Shown piece by piece: positions 7,088 to 13,872 of a stretch of DNA of 18,748 bases (its first letter is position 1; the number at the start of each line of letters is the position of its first letter). The DNA comes from an uncultured Clostridia bacterium (GTDB lineage Bacteria; Bacillota; Clostridia; Christensenellales; Aristaeellaceae). The notes beneath the pieces are model-generated. The model saw only the letters and a program-made list of their open reading frames with translations, did no database searches and was not told the origin of the DNA. The stretch lies in the NCBI GenBank assembly GCA_934663625.1, contig CAKUKP010000063.1:1-18748 (forward strand). Reading direction: 5' to 3'. The position numbers and the translations under genes are program-made.

Positions 7088-9577
7088 ATGAAAAAAAAGC
7101 TTTTCAACGATAACTGGATGTTTGCGGAAGGCTCCGCTACGACGCTGAGCTTGCTCTTCAATTCAACCGCGGGCGCGGAAAATTTTACACCGCCAAAGCC
7201 GGTTATGCTCCCGCACGATGCAATGATCGAAACCCCGCGCAAGGATTTCTTCGCGGGCGCATGCACGGGCTTCTGGGAGCCGAAAAACGTTTACTACACG
7301 AAGGAATTCACGCTTCCGGCGGAGGATGAAGGTAAGGCAATCTGGCTGGAATTCGAATCCATATTCCAGTTTGCGTTTATCTATTTAAACGAACAGTACG
7401 TCGGCCGCTGCATGAACGGCTATACCAATTACTATGTTGATATCACGGATTACGTGGTTTTTGATCGTCCGAATCAGCTGAAGGTGGTCGTGCGCAACGG
7501 CTGCGAGAGCAGCCGCTGGTATTCCGGCGGCGGCATCTATCGGAATGTACACATTCTGAAGGGCGATCCGCTGCACGTAAAATGTGAAGGCGTGCGTGTG
7601 AGGACGGAAACGCTTGAGGATGGCTACGCACTGATCGAAATCACGACGCCCGTGGAATATATCGGTGCAAAGAAGCGCTGCGTGCGCGTGCGCAATGAAT
7701 TGCTGGATCGCGATGGCAAGCTTGTGGCATCCGACAGCGCGCCGCTCACGATGCAGAAGGGCGGCTGTAAGGAAGTTCATCAGAAGCTGAACCTGATCGA
7801 TCCCATCGTCTGGGATTTGGAAAATCCGTACCTCTACACCTGCCGCACAACGATACTGGAGGGTGAAGCCATCGTAGATACCGCGGAAACCACCTTCGGT
7901 ATCCGCCGGTTCCAGTTGGACGCGGTACACGGGCTGCGCCTGAACGGAAAGACGATCAAGCTCAAGGGTGGTTGCCTGCACCACGATAACGGCGTGGTCG
8001 GCGCGGCGACCTTCTATGAATGCGAGGAACGTCGCCTGCGCAGATTGCAGAAGGCGGGCTACAACGCCGTCCGCACGGGCGCGCATCCCTTCTGCCGCGA
8101 TGTGCTGGAAATCTGCGATCGAATTGGTATGCTGGTGTACGATGAACTGTGCGACAGCTGGACGACAGCAAAGGTGGCTTTCGATTATACCTTTGATTTT
8201 GAGGCTAACTGGGAGCGCGATCTGACGAATCTGATTCTGCGCGATTACAATCATCCCTGCGTGGTATTCTATGGCGTGGGCAATGAAATTCAGGAATTGG
8301 ATACGCCGGATGGAAAGGACTGGGCGCGCAGGCTCTGTCAGAAGGTACATGCTCTGGATAAAACCCGCTTTGCCACCCTGTCCATGAACCCCATTATGCC
8401 AATGATGCCGATGATGGGTGAAATCATCGCAGATCTGCAAAAATGGGGCGCGGAAGCCGCAGCGGCGAACCATCAGAAAGATTGCGCTGATGCTCAGGAA
8501 GAGCGCGAGGTCAATTCCACCATGAATCAAATGGCAGATCAGTTGGACGCGCTCTGGATGCATCCGAAGTCTTCTGCAATTACGGAGGAGGTACTTGCGC
8601 AGGCGGATATTACCGGCTTGAACTACGCAACCGGTCTGTACGAAATTGATCATACGCGCTATCCGAATCGCGTGATGTTCGGATCCGAAACCTATCCCCG
8701 TTATCTGGCGCGCAATTGGGAAATCATCGAACGCGTTCCCTACGTTGTGGGCGATTTCTGCTGGACTGCGTGGGATTATCTGGGCGAAGCCGGAATCGGC
8801 GATGTTTATCACACAGAAAATCCCAAGGGATCGACCGAATTCTACGGAAACTGGCCGTGGAAAACCGCCTATGTCGGCGCGTTTGACCTGATTGGCGATG
8901 AACTGCCCATCGGATATTGGCGCGAAATCGTATGGCGCAACCGCACCGCGCCCTATATCGCAGTCCGACCGCCGCAGTTTTATGGAAAACCCCTGCACGT
9001 TGGCAACTGGACATGGATTTCCGATGCGGAAGCACGCTGGAACTGGGCGGGCTACGAAGGAAAGCCCATCCAGGTTGAAGTGTTCAGCCGCGCGGACGAA
9101 GTGGAACTGTTCATAAACGGGAAATCCGTCGGAAAGCAGAAGCCCGGAAAGGATTTTGCTTACGTCGCTCTCTTTGACACTGTTTATGAACCCGGCGAAA
9201 TCAAGGCGGTAGACAGCAACGGCGAATGCTTCATCCTGCAAACCGCGCTGGATGAAAGCATGATTCGCGCCTGGGTCGATCCGCGCGAGCTTGCAAATCG
9301 GCATCGGGAAATTACCACTGTTGAAATCAGCATCTGCGATGCGAACGGCGTATTGAATTCTGCATCCGCCAAGCAGGTATGCATACAGGTGGAAGGCGGC
9401 GGCACGCTGCAGGGCTTTGGCAGCGCCGATCCCCTTTCCACGGAAAACTTCTACGATACCCGAATTCGCGCATATCGCGGACGTTTGCTGGCGGTAATCC
9501 GCCACGATGGCAGCAAAACGCCGGTAAACGTTCGGCTCTCTGCCGATGGCTGCAAGGATACGATCATCGAAATCTGA
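7088..9577 (+). CDS. Glycoside hydrolase family 2 enzyme, beta-galactosidase-like
   Basis: Encodes 829 residues; the ATG follows GAGGTG by five bases. Domain order: GH2 sugar-binding jelly roll (about 1-160, with RWYSGGGIYRNV at 143-154), immunoglobulin-like domain (about 165-275), TIM barrel (about 280-620), a DUF4982-like domain (about 635-705) and a C-terminal GH2 C5-like domain (about 725-825). The acid/base is E400 in GVGNE, the nucleophile E534 in FGSE. GGCLHHDNGVVGA (294-306) and YNAVRTGAHP (325-334) are family signatures. There is no signal peptide, so it acts in the cytoplasm on a glycoside brought in by the adjacent transporter. A methionine-rich stretch, MNPIMPMMPMMGE (433-445), falls inside the barrel. 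Other beta-glycosidase specificities in GH2 cannot be excluded. It is last in the operon, directly before a terminator. Confidence 0.92.
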   Translation: MKKKLFNDNWMFAEGSATTLSLLFNSTAGAENFTPPKPVMLPHDAMIETPRKDFFAGACTGFWEPKNVYYTKEFTLPAEDEGKAIWLEFESIFQFAFIYLNEQYVGRCMNGYTNYYVDITDYVVFDRPNQLKVVVRNGCESSRWYSGGGIYRNVHILKGDPLHVKCEGVRVRTETLEDGYALIEITTPVEYIGAKKRCVRVRNELLDRDGKLVASDSAPLTMQKGGCKEVHQKLNLIDPIVWDLENPYLYTCRTTILEGEAIVDTAETTFGIRRFQLDAVHGLRLNGKTIKLKGGCLHHDNGVVGAATFYECEERRLRRLQKAGYNAVRTGAHPFCRDVLEICDRIGMLVYDELCDSWTTAKVAFDYTFDFEANWERDLTNLILRDYNHPCVVFYGVGNEIQELDTPDGKDWARRLCQKVHALDKTRFATLSMNPIMPMMPMMGEIIADLQKWGAEAAAANHQKDCADAQEEREVNSTMNQMADQLDALWMHPKSSAITEEVLAQADITGLNYATGLYEIDHTRYPNRVMFGSETYPRYLARNWEIIERVPYVVGDFCWTAWDYLGEAGIGDVYHTENPKGSTEFYGNWPWKTAYVGAFDLIGDELPIGYWREIVWRNRTAPYIAVRPPQFYGKPLHVGNWTWISDAEARWNWAGYEGKPIQVEVFSRADEVELFINGKSVGKQKPGKDFAYVALFDTVYEPGEIKAVDSNGECFILQTALDESMIRAWVDPRELANRHREITTVEISICDANGVLNSASAKQVCIQVEGGGTLQGFGSADPLSTENFYDTRIRAYRGRLLAVIRHDGSKTPVNVRLSADGCKDTIIEI

Positions 9578-9600
9578 AACCCATCGAAAGCATAAATGAC

Positions 9601-9634
9601 AGCCGCCAAACCGTATTCATTCGGTTTGGCGGCT
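9601..9634. terminator. Bidirectional terminator between the GH2 and divIC genes
   Basis: A perfect 13-bp stem, AGCCGCCAAACCG (9601-9613) pairing with 9622-9634, around an 8-base loop. It lies between convergent genes. The plus-strand tail CGTTTATAATT is only moderately T-rich; on the other strand it would end divIC transcription. Confidence 0.8.
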
Positions 9635-9653
9635 CGTTTATAATTCGCATTGC

Positions 9654-9932
9654 CTAGCTGGCCACGTATCGATATTCGCCGGGCATGATCAGGCTCAGTT
9701 CGTCCCTCGCGACGCGAATCACGTAATCGTCGGTCTTTACATAGGCGAGCTGATCGTTCAAATCGCTCTGGCGGGACATCAGTTCGTTGCGCTGCTCCGT
9801 CAGCGCGGACACGCGCCCGCTGGCCTGACTGTAGCGCGACTGCGCCACGGCAAAGCTTACGGCGAAGCAGATCAGCATCACCATCAGAATCAGTAAAAAA
9901 AAGCGCGGCCGAACGCGGATTCTGCGCTGCAT
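9654..9932 (-). CDS. divIC: DivIC/FtsB-like septum formation initiator protein
   Basis: Encodes 92 residues. The ATG at 9932 follows AAAGGGGG by seven bases; upstream in-frame starts lack a ribosome binding site. After a basic N-terminus (MQRRIRVRPR) comes one transmembrane segment (about 11-29), a predicted coiled coil (about 33-66), then DDYVIRVARDELSLIMPGEY (68-87). That last stretch is the hallmark of the DivIC/FtsB family, which links FtsL and FtsQ/DivIB at the division septum. It is the last gene of a minus-strand cluster in the order yabP-yabQ-divIC known from Bacillus subtilis, which supports DivIC over a generic FtsB-like assignment. Confidence 0.85.
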   Translation of the reverse strand: MQRRIRVRPRFFLLILMVMLICFAVSFAVAQSRYSQASGRVSALTEQRNELMSRQSDLNDQLAYVKTDDYVIRVARDELSLIMPGEYRYVAS

Positions 9933-10006
9933 TGCTCCGCCCCCTTTCCATCGAACGTTTGATAATCTGTGTGTTAATAATTTCGTTGTGCGCGCCTCGG
10001 TTTCCT

Positions 10007-10363
10007 TTATCGAAACAAGACAAGAAACCAACGTTTTTTACGGATTTCGCACAATTTCGCGCATATTCTGGTCACAATCGCGCGCATCGCCGGCGCGAAC
10101 CCCGCCATCGCCGCCAGAAATCCCGCGCCGGCGCCCGCCAGCTGATACGCGCGTACACGGCCGCCATCCGAAATCACCAGACCTGCGCACAGGATTACCG
10201 CCGCCGCCGCACCGAAGATCAGATCGCAGATCAGCCCCAGCCAGAACCCCGCGCAGATGCGCCCGCGCACGAAGCGCAAAAGAAGGTACACGCAGCCCAC
10301 GATCGCCCCTGCCGCCGCCATCAGCATAAGCTTCGGCAGCTGCCCCACCGTTGCGAACAGCAT
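10007..10363 (-). CDS. yabQ: YabQ-like spore cortex biosynthesis membrane protein
   Basis: Encodes 118 residues. Its ATG (10363-10361) directly follows the TGA of yabP, giving TGAATG, so translation is probably coupled. There are three or four hydrophobic segments (about 10-30, 38-64, 73-92) and a basic C-terminus. GGRVRAYQLAGAGAGFLAAM (67-86) fits the YabQ pattern of a polar Gly-x-x-Arg-x-Tyr turn before the last membrane segment. YabQ is a forespore outer-membrane protein needed for spore cortex formation in B. subtilis. Its sequence is poorly conserved, so position between yabP and divIC carries much of the assignment. Confidence 0.8.
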   Translation of the reverse strand: MLFATVGQLPKLMLMAAAGAIVGCVYLLLRFVRGRICAGFWLGLICDLIFGAAAAVILCAGLVISDGGRVRAYQLAGAGAGFLAAMAGFAPAMRAIVTRICAKLCEIRKKRWFLVLFR

Positions 10364-10636
10364 TCAGCGCGTCAGCCGCGAAAACAGCCCGCCCTTTTTC
10401 TCGCGCGGCTTCGCGGAATATTCGATGGAATCAAATTCGCCGTCTACGATCAGCTTGCCCTCCTGCTGGCTCAGATGCGAAATGTTCAGATTGCTGCCCG
10501 TGATGGTCATCGCGCCCAGCTGCGTAATCAGCACCACCGCCTGATCGTTAAAGCAATCCACATCCGTAACGCCGGTGATCTCCGCATGGGCGCGATCCTT
10601 CAAAGTAAAGCTGTGCGCGCCGGATCCTTCCTGCAT
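10364..10636 (-). CDS. yabP: Sporulation protein YabP
   Basis: Encodes 90 residues from the ATG at 10636, seven bases after a GGGGGG run; an in-frame ATG at 10642 is only one base from that run and less likely. The all-beta core, HSFTLKDRAHAEITGVTDVD followed by CFNDQAVVLITQLGAMTITG and GKLIVDGEFDSIEYS, matches the YabP/YqfC family. These small proteins are made in the mother cell during sporulation and are linked to spore cortex and coat assembly. A sigma-E-like -10 box lies 30 bases upstream. The C-terminal end (PREKKGGLFSRLTR) is short and basic. Confidence 0.88.
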   Translation of the reverse strand: MQEGSGAHSFTLKDRAHAEITGVTDVDCFNDQAVVLITQLGAMTITGSNLNISHLSQQEGKLIVDGEFDSIEYSAKPREKKGGLFSRLTR

Positions 10637-10665
10637 CTTCATTCCCCCCGATACTTACTGATGGC

Positions 10666-10673
10666 ATTGTATG
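10666..10673 (-). promoter_or_regulatory. Sigma-E-like -10 element upstream of yabP
   Basis: The minus strand reads CATACAAT, an exact match to the sigma-E -10 consensus CATACAmT. A start near 10659 would give a leader of about 20 bases ending in the ribosome binding site at 10649-10644. The -35 region falls in the T-tract of the preceding terminator and does not resemble the sigma-E -35 box, so only half the promoter is supported. Confidence 0.4.
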
Positions 10674-10684
10674 CAGCATGGCGC

Positions 10685-10727
10685 AAAAAAAGAAAGGGCT
10701 CCGATGCTAAAGCTTCGGAATCCCTTC
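10685..10727 (-). terminator. Rho-independent terminator of the D-2-hydroxyacid dehydrogenase gene
   Basis: On the minus strand AAGGG-AT-TCCGA pairs with TCGGA-G-CCCTT around a loop of about 10 bases. The internal bulge is followed by CTTTTTTT. It starts just after the stop at 10743 and separates this gene from yabP. Confidence 0.7.
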
Positions 10728-10742
10728 GAAATGACGCATACT

Positions 10743-11681
10743 TCAGTTCACCACGTTGATCGGCGCGCCCGATACGAACGCCTGAATGTTCTTCGCCGCG
10801 ATGTCCATCAGACGGCAGCGCGCTTCGTAGGTCGCCCACGCGATGTGCGGCGTATAGAACATGTTTTCCAGCCCCATCAGCGGATTATCCGCGGGCAGCG
10901 GCTCCACCGACGCCACATCCGCGCCCGCCGCATATACCTTGCCGGACAACAGCGCATCGCGCAGATCGGCATCGTTTACCACGGGGCCGCGCGAGGTATT
11001 GATGATGATCACGCCGTCCTTCATCTTTTCGATGGTTTCGCGGCGGATCAGATTTTTCGTTTCGGGGAACAGCGGGCAGTGCAGCGAAATCACATCGCTC
11101 TGCGCCAGCAGTTCATCCAGCGATACGCATTCGGGGTCGCGGGGCGTGCGCGTCCACGCGATCACGCGCATACCGAAGCAGCGGGCGATTTCCGCCACGC
11201 GATGACCGATTCTGCCGTAGCCGATGATGCCCATCGTTTTGCCCGCCAGTTCGATCAGCGGATAATCCCAGAAGCAGAAATCCGGACAGGCAGACCATGC
11301 GCCCGCGCGCACGCGTTCGCTGTGATGGCCGACGTGATGGCAGATTTCCAGCAGCAGCGCAAACACCATCTGCGCCACGGAATCGGTGCTGTAGGCGGGA
11401 ATGTTCGTCACGATTACATTGCATTCGCGCGCCGCGGCGGTATCCACCACGTTGTAGCCCGTCGCCAGTACGCCGATGTATTTGAGATTCTTTGCATTCT
11501 GAATCAATTCGCGGTTCAGAATCACTTTATTGGTGAGCACAATATCCGCATCCGCGATGCGCGCGGCGGTATCCTCCGGTGCGGTGCGATCGTACAATAC
11601 AAATTCATGATCGCCGCGAACCGCGTCCCAGCTCAGATCACCGGGGTTGGCGGCATATCCATCCAGCACAACAATCTTCAT
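10743..11681 (-). CDS. D-2-hydroxyacid dehydrogenase (glycerate dehydrogenase/hydroxypyruvate reductase-like)
   Basis: Encodes 312 residues; the start at 11681 follows GGGAG. It catalyses NAD(P)-dependent interconversion of a 2-keto acid and a D-2-hydroxy acid in the cytoplasm. The Rossmann motif is GYGRIG (154-159). The catalytic triad is R231 (INTSRGPVV), E260 (ASVEPLP) and H279 (TPHIAW). The second beta strand ends AWTRTP (175-180) with no acidic residue at the usual NAD-selecting position, which leaves NADPH use open. The PHIAWAT context and overall length fit the glycerate/hydroxypyruvate group better than phosphoglycerate dehydrogenase SerA, which is longer or carries an ACT domain. It is a single-gene unit with its own promoter and terminator. 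Exact substrate is uncertain. Confidence 0.9.
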   Translation of the reverse strand: MKIVVLDGYAANPGDLSWDAVRGDHEFVLYDRTAPEDTAARIADADIVLTNKVILNRELIQNAKNLKYIGVLATGYNVVDTAAARECNVIVTNIPAYSTDSVAQMVFALLLEICHHVGHHSERVRAGAWSACPDFCFWDYPLIELAGKTMGIIGYGRIGHRVAEIARCFGMRVIAWTRTPRDPECVSLDELLAQSDVISLHCPLFPETKNLIRRETIEKMKDGVIIINTSRGPVVNDADLRDALLSGKVYAAGADVASVEPLPADNPLMGLENMFYTPHIAWATYEARCRLMDIAAKNIQAFVSGAPINVVN

Positions 11682-11712
11682 ATGTTTATTCTCCCATTTT
11701 TGATTTGGCTAC

Positions 11713-11741
11713 ATTATATATCGTTTCCCGCCATTGCGCAA
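11713..11741 (-). promoter_or_regulatory. Promoter of the D-2-hydroxyacid dehydrogenase gene
   Basis: On the minus strand, TTGCGC (11741-11736), a 17-base spacer and a perfect TATAAT (11718-11713). Predicted start is near 11706, about 25 bases before the ATG, with the ribosome binding site GGGAG in between. Confidence 0.65.
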
Positions 11742-11804
11742 GACGCGAATTGCAAGTATGCGTTTCCATAAAGCAGACTTAATCGCCCCATCATTTTTGT
11801 GGCG

Positions 11805-11810
11805 TATAAT
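11805..11810 (+). promoter_or_regulatory. -10 box upstream of the histidinol-phosphatase gene
   Basis: A perfect TATAAT lies 30 bases before the ATG at 11840. No convincing -35 hexamer is found at 16-18 bases spacing, so the promoter may be weak or activator-dependent. Confidence 0.45.
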
Positions 11811-11839
11811 GAGTACATACTAAGGTTGGAGGTACCGCC

Positions 11840-12661
11840 ATGAATCCCCTGCTTCCCGATGTTTACCTTGCCAATTTTCATTCGCACACCTACCGCTGCC
11901 ATCACGCCGAGGGCACAGAGGAGGAATACATTCTGCGCGCCATCGATCAGGGCTACGATTGCCTGGGCTTCGCGGATCACACGCCGTGGCCGTATGCGAC
12001 GGATTTCGTATCCGGCATTCGCATGACGGTCGGCGAGCTGGACAATTACATCGATACGCTGCGCCGCCTGCGCGATAAATACGCGGATCGAATTCGCATC
12101 ATGATCGGTCTGGAATGCGAAGCCTTCCCCGCCTATTTCGACTGGCTGGAGCGCACGAAGCACGATCGCGAGCTGGATTATGTGATTCTGGGCAACCATT
12201 ACGATACGACCGATGAAAACAACGGCTTCTATTTTGGTCAATCTGCCCGTCCGCGCGATCTGGAGCGGTACGCGCAGGCCACGATTTACGGCATGGAAAG
12301 CGGCCTGTTTACCTACCTTGCGCACCCCGATCTGGCGCTGCATCGCTATGCGGAGTTTGATTCCGCCGCCGATGAGATGTGCCGCGCGATCTGCGAAGCC
12401 GCACAGCGGCTGAACCTGCCGCTGGAATACAATCTGCTGGGGCATAAGCGCCTTGAAACCGCTTGGGCGCGGGGCTATATCGGCTATTGCAGCCCGCAAT
12501 TCTGGAATGTCGCCGCGCAGTACCGCGTCCGTTCGATCATCGGCGTGGACGCGCACACCGCGGATGCGCTCGACTGCGTTCCGCTCTACGCGTCCGTTCG
12601 CGAAAAGCTTGGAAATCTCGGCATTCCGGTGATGGACGTGATCGACGGATACGAAAAATGA
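11840..12661 (+). CDS. PHP-family histidinol-phosphatase (HisJ/HisK type)
   Basis: Encodes 273 residues; the ATG is seven bases after GGAGG. The polymerase-and-histidinol-phosphatase (PHP) metal site is complete: H14 and H16 (NFHSHT), H47 (FADHTPW), E92/E94 (GLECEAF), H120 (LGNHY), H162 (YLAHPD), D237 and H239 (GVDAHT). It would hydrolyse L-histidinol phosphate to histidinol, the penultimate step of histidine synthesis. No other his gene is present, so a different small phosphate ester is possible. It is a single-gene unit that converges on the asparaginase gene across a strong hairpin. Confidence 0.87.
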   Translation: MNPLLPDVYLANFHSHTYRCHHAEGTEEEYILRAIDQGYDCLGFADHTPWPYATDFVSGIRMTVGELDNYIDTLRRLRDKYADRIRIMIGLECEAFPAYFDWLERTKHDRELDYVILGNHYDTTDENNGFYFGQSARPRDLERYAQATIYGMESGLFTYLAHPDLALHRYAEFDSAADEMCRAICEAAQRLNLPLEYNLLGHKRLETAWARGYIGYCSPQFWNVAAQYRVRSIIGVDAHTADALDCVPLYASVREKLGNLGIPVMDVIDGYEK

Positions 12662-12664
12662 CAT

Positions 12665-12710
12665 ACAAACGCCGCGCAGAAACGTAAGAATGTTTCTGCG
12701 CGGCGTTTGT
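12665..12710. terminator. Bidirectional terminator between the histidinol-phosphatase and asparaginase genes
   Basis: A perfect 19-bp stem, ACAAACGCCGCGCAGAAAC (12665-12683) pairing with 12692-12710, around the 8-base loop GTAAGAAT. It starts four bases after the upstream stop and 12 bases before the convergent asparaginase stop. The plus-strand tail is TTGTAAAT; the minus-strand tail contains CATTTTTC. Confidence 0.85.
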
Positions 12711-12721
12711 TTGTAAATGCA

Positions 12722-13720
12722 TCACCCCAGCGTGATCTCATCGCAGATGTTTTGGGAGAAGATGCGGCATACATCATCGCGGCGTTTGGTCTGCCCCAGA
12801 CACCACATCAGCTTGGCGACGACGGATTCCTGCGTCATATCGTGCACCGGAATGCCGCCACAATCCAGTATGCGCCGCCCCGTTTCATAGACGGTCAGAT
12901 TGCTGCCCTCGTACCGGCACTGGCTGCCCACCAGTATGGGCAGACCCTCATCGGAAGCCTTGCGGATTTCGGCGGTCATATCGTGCTTGCGGAACGGCAC
13001 GCCGCCCAAACCGAAGCCCTCGACATAGATGCCCTCATAGCCACGATCGCGCAGCAGGCGGAAAATATCCAGCGGCATGCCGGGAAACAGCTTGAGCACG
13101 GCGATTCGATCGGAATAGCGGGTATCCGGCGCAAAGGGCAGACCGGCGCGCCGATCCATGGATCGCAGATGAAGGCCGAACGCGTTTACCTCGCCGACGG
13201 CAGGATAATTGATGCTTTCGAACGCATCGAAGCTGATCGTGCGCACCTTCGATGTGCGGCATCCCAGCAGAATCTTGCGGTTGAACGCGATGTATACGCC
13301 GCCCGCGCCGCGCATCGCCATCCACATGGCGCAGCGGAAATTGTCCTCGGCGTCGCTCATCGGCACGCCCAGCGGCATCTGGCTGCCGGTCATCACCACG
13401 GGAATCGGAATGTTCAGCAGCATAAATGAAAGCATGGACGCCGTGTACGCCATGGTATCCGTGCCGTGGATGATCACCACGCCATCGCATTCATGGGCGC
13501 AGGAGGCGATGCTTTCCGCCAGATTGTGCCAGTCCGAGGGCAGAATATTGGCGCTGTCCAGCGCACAGTAATCCTGAATTTCCGCCGAAACGGAATCCGA
13601 AAATTCATCCAGCAGATGCGATATATCGCGGCCGGTCAGCTCCGGCACCAGTCCCTTTTCGCTCGGACGCGATGAAAACGTGCCGCCGGTATTGATGATT
13701 CTGATTTTCTTCATATCCAT
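12722..13720 (-). CDS. ansA: Type I (cytoplasmic) L-asparaginase
   Basis: Encodes 332 residues from the ATG at 13720, nine bases after GAAGG; in-frame ATGs at 13729 and 13714 fit the ribosome binding site less well. It hydrolyses L-asparagine to aspartate and ammonia. Catalytic residues are visible: T14 in NTGGTFSS (10-17), T87-D88 in IIHGTDTMAYTASMLSFML (84-102) and K158 in RTSKVRTISFDAF. TGSQMP (111-116) and EGFGLGGVP (234-242) are family signatures. There is no signal peptide, which fits the cytoplasmic type. It is divergent from dnaX with overlapping promoter regions. Confidence 0.92.
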   Translation of the reverse strand: MDMKKIRIINTGGTFSSRPSEKGLVPELTGRDISHLLDEFSDSVSAEIQDYCALDSANILPSDWHNLAESIASCAHECDGVVIIHGTDTMAYTASMLSFMLLNIPIPVVMTGSQMPLGVPMSDAEDNFRCAMWMAMRGAGGVYIAFNRKILLGCRTSKVRTISFDAFESINYPAVGEVNAFGLHLRSMDRRAGLPFAPDTRYSDRIAVLKLFPGMPLDIFRLLRDRGYEGIYVEGFGLGGVPFRKHDMTAEIRKASDEGLPILVGSQCRYEGSNLTVYETGRRILDCGGIPVHDMTQESVVAKLMWCLGQTKRRDDVCRIFSQNICDEITLG

Positions 13721-13759
13721 ATCGTTCATCCTTCGTGGTAATGCTGTTCTCCAACTGTA

Positions 13760-13790
13760 AGTATACCACATTTTTATCCCCGATTGACAA
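13760..13790 (-). promoter_or_regulatory. Promoter of the asparaginase gene
   Basis: On the minus strand, TTGTCA (13790-13785), a 19-base spacer and TATACT (13765-13760) preceded by TGG, an extended -10 that can tolerate the long spacer. The start would be near 13753, about 33 bases before the ATG. Confidence 0.55.
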
Positions 13791-13814
13791 AATATTGCGA
13801 ATTTAATCAGGGGC

Positions 13815-13843
13815 TTTCCTTATTGCGCAAAATGCGGTAAAAT
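13815..13843 (+). promoter_or_regulatory. Possible dnaX promoter
   Basis: TTTCCT (13815-13820), a 17-base spacer and TAAAAT (13838-13843), with the dnaX ribosome binding site GGAGG at 13861-13865. The -35 is weak. A perfect TTGACA at 13784-13789 on the same strand has no -10 box at a proper distance. Confidence 0.4.
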
Positions 13844-13872
13844 AGAAGCATATTGGGGCAGGAGGTTTTCAG

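Noticed and set aside
8819..8830. NPKG (residues 578-581) in the GH2 enzyme as the beta-glucuronidase NxK signature
   Set aside because: It lies about 20 residues before the segment that aligns with the end of the barrel, whereas in beta-glucuronidases the motif sits directly there. Probably chance.
7385..9505. 706-codon minus-strand open frame opposite the GH2 gene
   Set aside because: It mirrors the GC-biased third positions of the GH2 gene. Its product is rich in His, Ala, Arg and Ile without recognisable domains, while the plus strand has complete GH2 catalytic motifs.
9932..10759. 275-codon plus-strand open frame over divIC, yabQ and yabP
   Set aside because: The product is a low-complexity Arg/His/Gln/Ala mixture and crosses a terminator; the three minus-strand genes are recognisable and correctly ordered.
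11714..12664. 316-codon minus-strand open frame over the histidinol-phosphatase gene
   Set aside because: The plus strand carries the complete PHP metal site and a good ribosome binding site; the minus frame has no motif and crosses the divergent promoters.
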